From the NCBI GenBank assembly GCA_026785745.1, contig JAJAZO010000441.1, forward strand, positions 1 to 6,868: a stretch of 6,868 nucleotides of DNA, given 5' to 3'. The notes below the pieces were generated by a model. The model did no database searches. It was not told the origin of the DNA and saw only the letters and a program-made list of their open reading frames with translations. The stretch is from Chitinophagaceae bacterium (GTDB lineage: Bacteria > Bacteroidota > Bacteroidia > Chitinophagales > Chitinophagaceae). Within the stretch, counting starts at the first letter, position 1. Every line of letters starts with the position of its first letter. The position numbers and the translations under genes were made by a program. Below, in pieces: positions 5,690 through 6,868 of this stretch.

Positions 5690-6868
5690 ATGTCTGTTTT
5701 CAATCAATCAAGAAGCCGTATCATTCGCCTTATCTTCCTGCTTGCTTTTGTTGTCATTATTGCCCAACTGTTCTACCTGCAGGTGGTTTCGGGAAAATTC
5801 AGCCAGATGGCTGATGATAATGCTATTCTCCGGAAAACCATCTATCCGCCGCGGGGCCTTGTTTTGGACAGAAGCAAGCAAGCTATCCTCAACAACACAC
5901 TCACTTTTGACCTGATGGTAACACCTTCTCTGGCCAAAGGAATTGACATTACTTTTTTTTGCCGGTTGATGGAAATTGATACGGTAGAATACCGAAAAAG
6001 AATTGTCAATGCCATTATAAAAAATAAATCTTTCCGTCCTTCGGTTTTTGAAGCTTCTCTGCCTCCTCAGAAATATGCGAGAATTCAGGAAAATATCTGG
6101 CGGTTTCAAAATGGATTTTATATTCAGGAACGTCCTATCCGGTCTTATCCTTTCGATGCTGCCGCCAACATTGTTGGGTACATTGGTGAAGTAGATACTA
6201 ATTACCTCAAGAAACATTCAGAAGAGGGTTATGTAAGCGGAGATTATGCAGGAATGACCGGGTTGGAAGCCAGCTATGAAAAAGTGCTGATGGGTGAAAG
6301 AGGAATGCAGGTGCTGATAAAAGATAACTTCAACCGTATACAGGGATCCTATGAAAAGGGGGCTATGGACGTAGAAGCTGTAGCCGGGAATAACTTATAC
6401 ACCAGTCTGGATATAGAATTGCAAAAGTTCGGTGAAGAGTTAATGTCTAACAAGGTTGGTTCTATCGTTGCAATTGACCCCAAAACAGGCGGTATCATTG
6501 CAATGGTAAGCAGCCCTACCTACAATCCTAATTTTTTAACAGGTACAGAAAGGCGGCAACACTTTTCCGAATTATATACAGATCCCCGGCTGCCATTGTT
6601 GAATAGGGCAGTGAATGCCAGTTATGCACCCGGCTCCACTTTTAAAACATTGCAGGCTTTGGTTGGCTTGGGTGAAGGTGTGATTACTACAAAAACTACT
6701 TTTAGTTGTAGCGGTGCTTTTTATGGGTGTGGGAGTAGTAAGCCGATGGGCTGTCTTGACCCCGGCACCTATTACTTGAAAACAGCCATTACTCATTCCT
6801 GCAATACTTATTTTGCCAATGTAATGCAACGGGTTATTAATAATCCAAAGTATCCTAATGTGGACAGC
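5690..6868 (+). CDS. mrdA: Penicillin-binding protein 2, peptidoglycan transpeptidase (3' end outside window)
   Basis: Class B PBP that crosslinks peptidoglycan during cell elongation, paired with RodA and activated by MreC; a target of beta-lactams. Its 393 codons are open to the window edge. A short cytoplasmic start and one membrane helix (about 11-31) lead to the family's YPPRGLVLDR segment (52-61) and the pedestal region, including SGDYAGMTGLEASYE. The transpeptidase domain follows, with IVAIDPKTGGIIAMVSSPTYNP, the active-site Ser316 in YAPGSTFK (SxxK, Lys319, codon 6644-6646) and the second motif SCN (370-372). The KTG motif should lie just beyond the window. ATG at 5690 is chosen because the membrane helix follows at once and no in-frame upstream ATG is present. 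Gene order with mreBCD supports PBP2 over PBP3; rodA would be expected next. Confidence 0.95.
   Translation, partial: MSVFNQSRSRIIRLIFLLAFVVIIAQLFYLQVVSGKFSQMADDNAILRKTIYPPRGLVLDRSKQAILNNTLTFDLMVTPSLAKGIDITFFCRLMEIDTVEYRKRIVNAIIKNKSFRPSVFEASLPPQKYARIQENIWRFQNGFYIQERPIRSYPFDAAANIVGYIGEVDTNYLKKHSEEGYVSGDYAGMTGLEASYEKVLMGERGMQVLIKDNFNRIQGSYEKGAMDVEAVAGNNLYTSLDIELQKFGEELMSNKVGSIVAIDPKTGGIIAMVSSPTYNPNFLTGTERRQHFSELYTDPRLPLLNRAVNASYAPGSTFKTLQALVGLGEGVITTKTTFSCSGAFYGCGSSKPMGCLDPGTYYLKTAITHSCNTYFANVMQRVINNPKYPNVDS

Noticed and set aside
5708..6217. 169-codon open frame on the - strand opposite mrdA
   Set aside because: It lies antisense to a well-supported PBP2 gene with clear motifs, and its translation resembles no family. 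It is a shadow frame.
1..6868. CRISPR array, insertion sequence, tRNA or phage genes
   Set aside because: No regularly spaced direct repeats, transposase-like frame, tRNA-like cloverleaf or phage gene was seen on either strand.

Overview
This window most likely comes from a Bacteroidota chromosome, probably close to Chitinophagaceae. That is inferred from AT-rich intergenic DNA, the absence of clear Shine-Dalgarno sequences, A-rich start regions, -7 boxes of the TAnnTTTG type, a Bacteroidota-style small outer-membrane barrel and an mreB-mreC-mreD-mrdA cluster. No taxonomic marker gene is present, so placement below phylum is tentative.

Left part (1-1374): the 3' part of a tryptophan 2,3-dioxygenase gene on the + strand, whose 5' end lies outside the window, converges on a small secreted beta-barrel-like gene on the - strand. 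A hairpin terminator that looks usable in both directions separates them. The dioxygenase gene carries a 43-nt near-perfect palindrome inside its coding sequence.

Middle part (1456-2956): a 12-helix-type major facilitator permease on the - strand, then a divergent intergenic region of about 290 bp. That region holds two adjacent perfect palindromes and a plausible promoter for mreB.

Right part (2957-6868): the rod-shape/elongasome cluster on the + strand, mreB, mreC, mreD and the first 393 codons of mrdA (PBP2), which is cut by the window end. MreB filaments, the MreC/MreD membrane partners and the PBP2 transpeptidase work together in lateral peptidoglycan synthesis. mreC and mreD overlap by 4 nt. 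The other two junctions (mreB/mreC 126 bp, mreD/mrdA 172 bp) each contain palindromic repeats and a candidate promoter, so the cluster may be a set of stacked transcription units and not one simple operon.

No new enzymatic system is visible. The most unusual signal is the density of short palindromic elements: six in 6.9 kb, one inside an enzyme gene and the rest at gene junctions. They look like dispersed REP-like repeats, but that needs a genome-wide copy search. No tRNA, rRNA, CRISPR array or insertion sequence was seen, and no gene-free stretch exceeds 300 bp.
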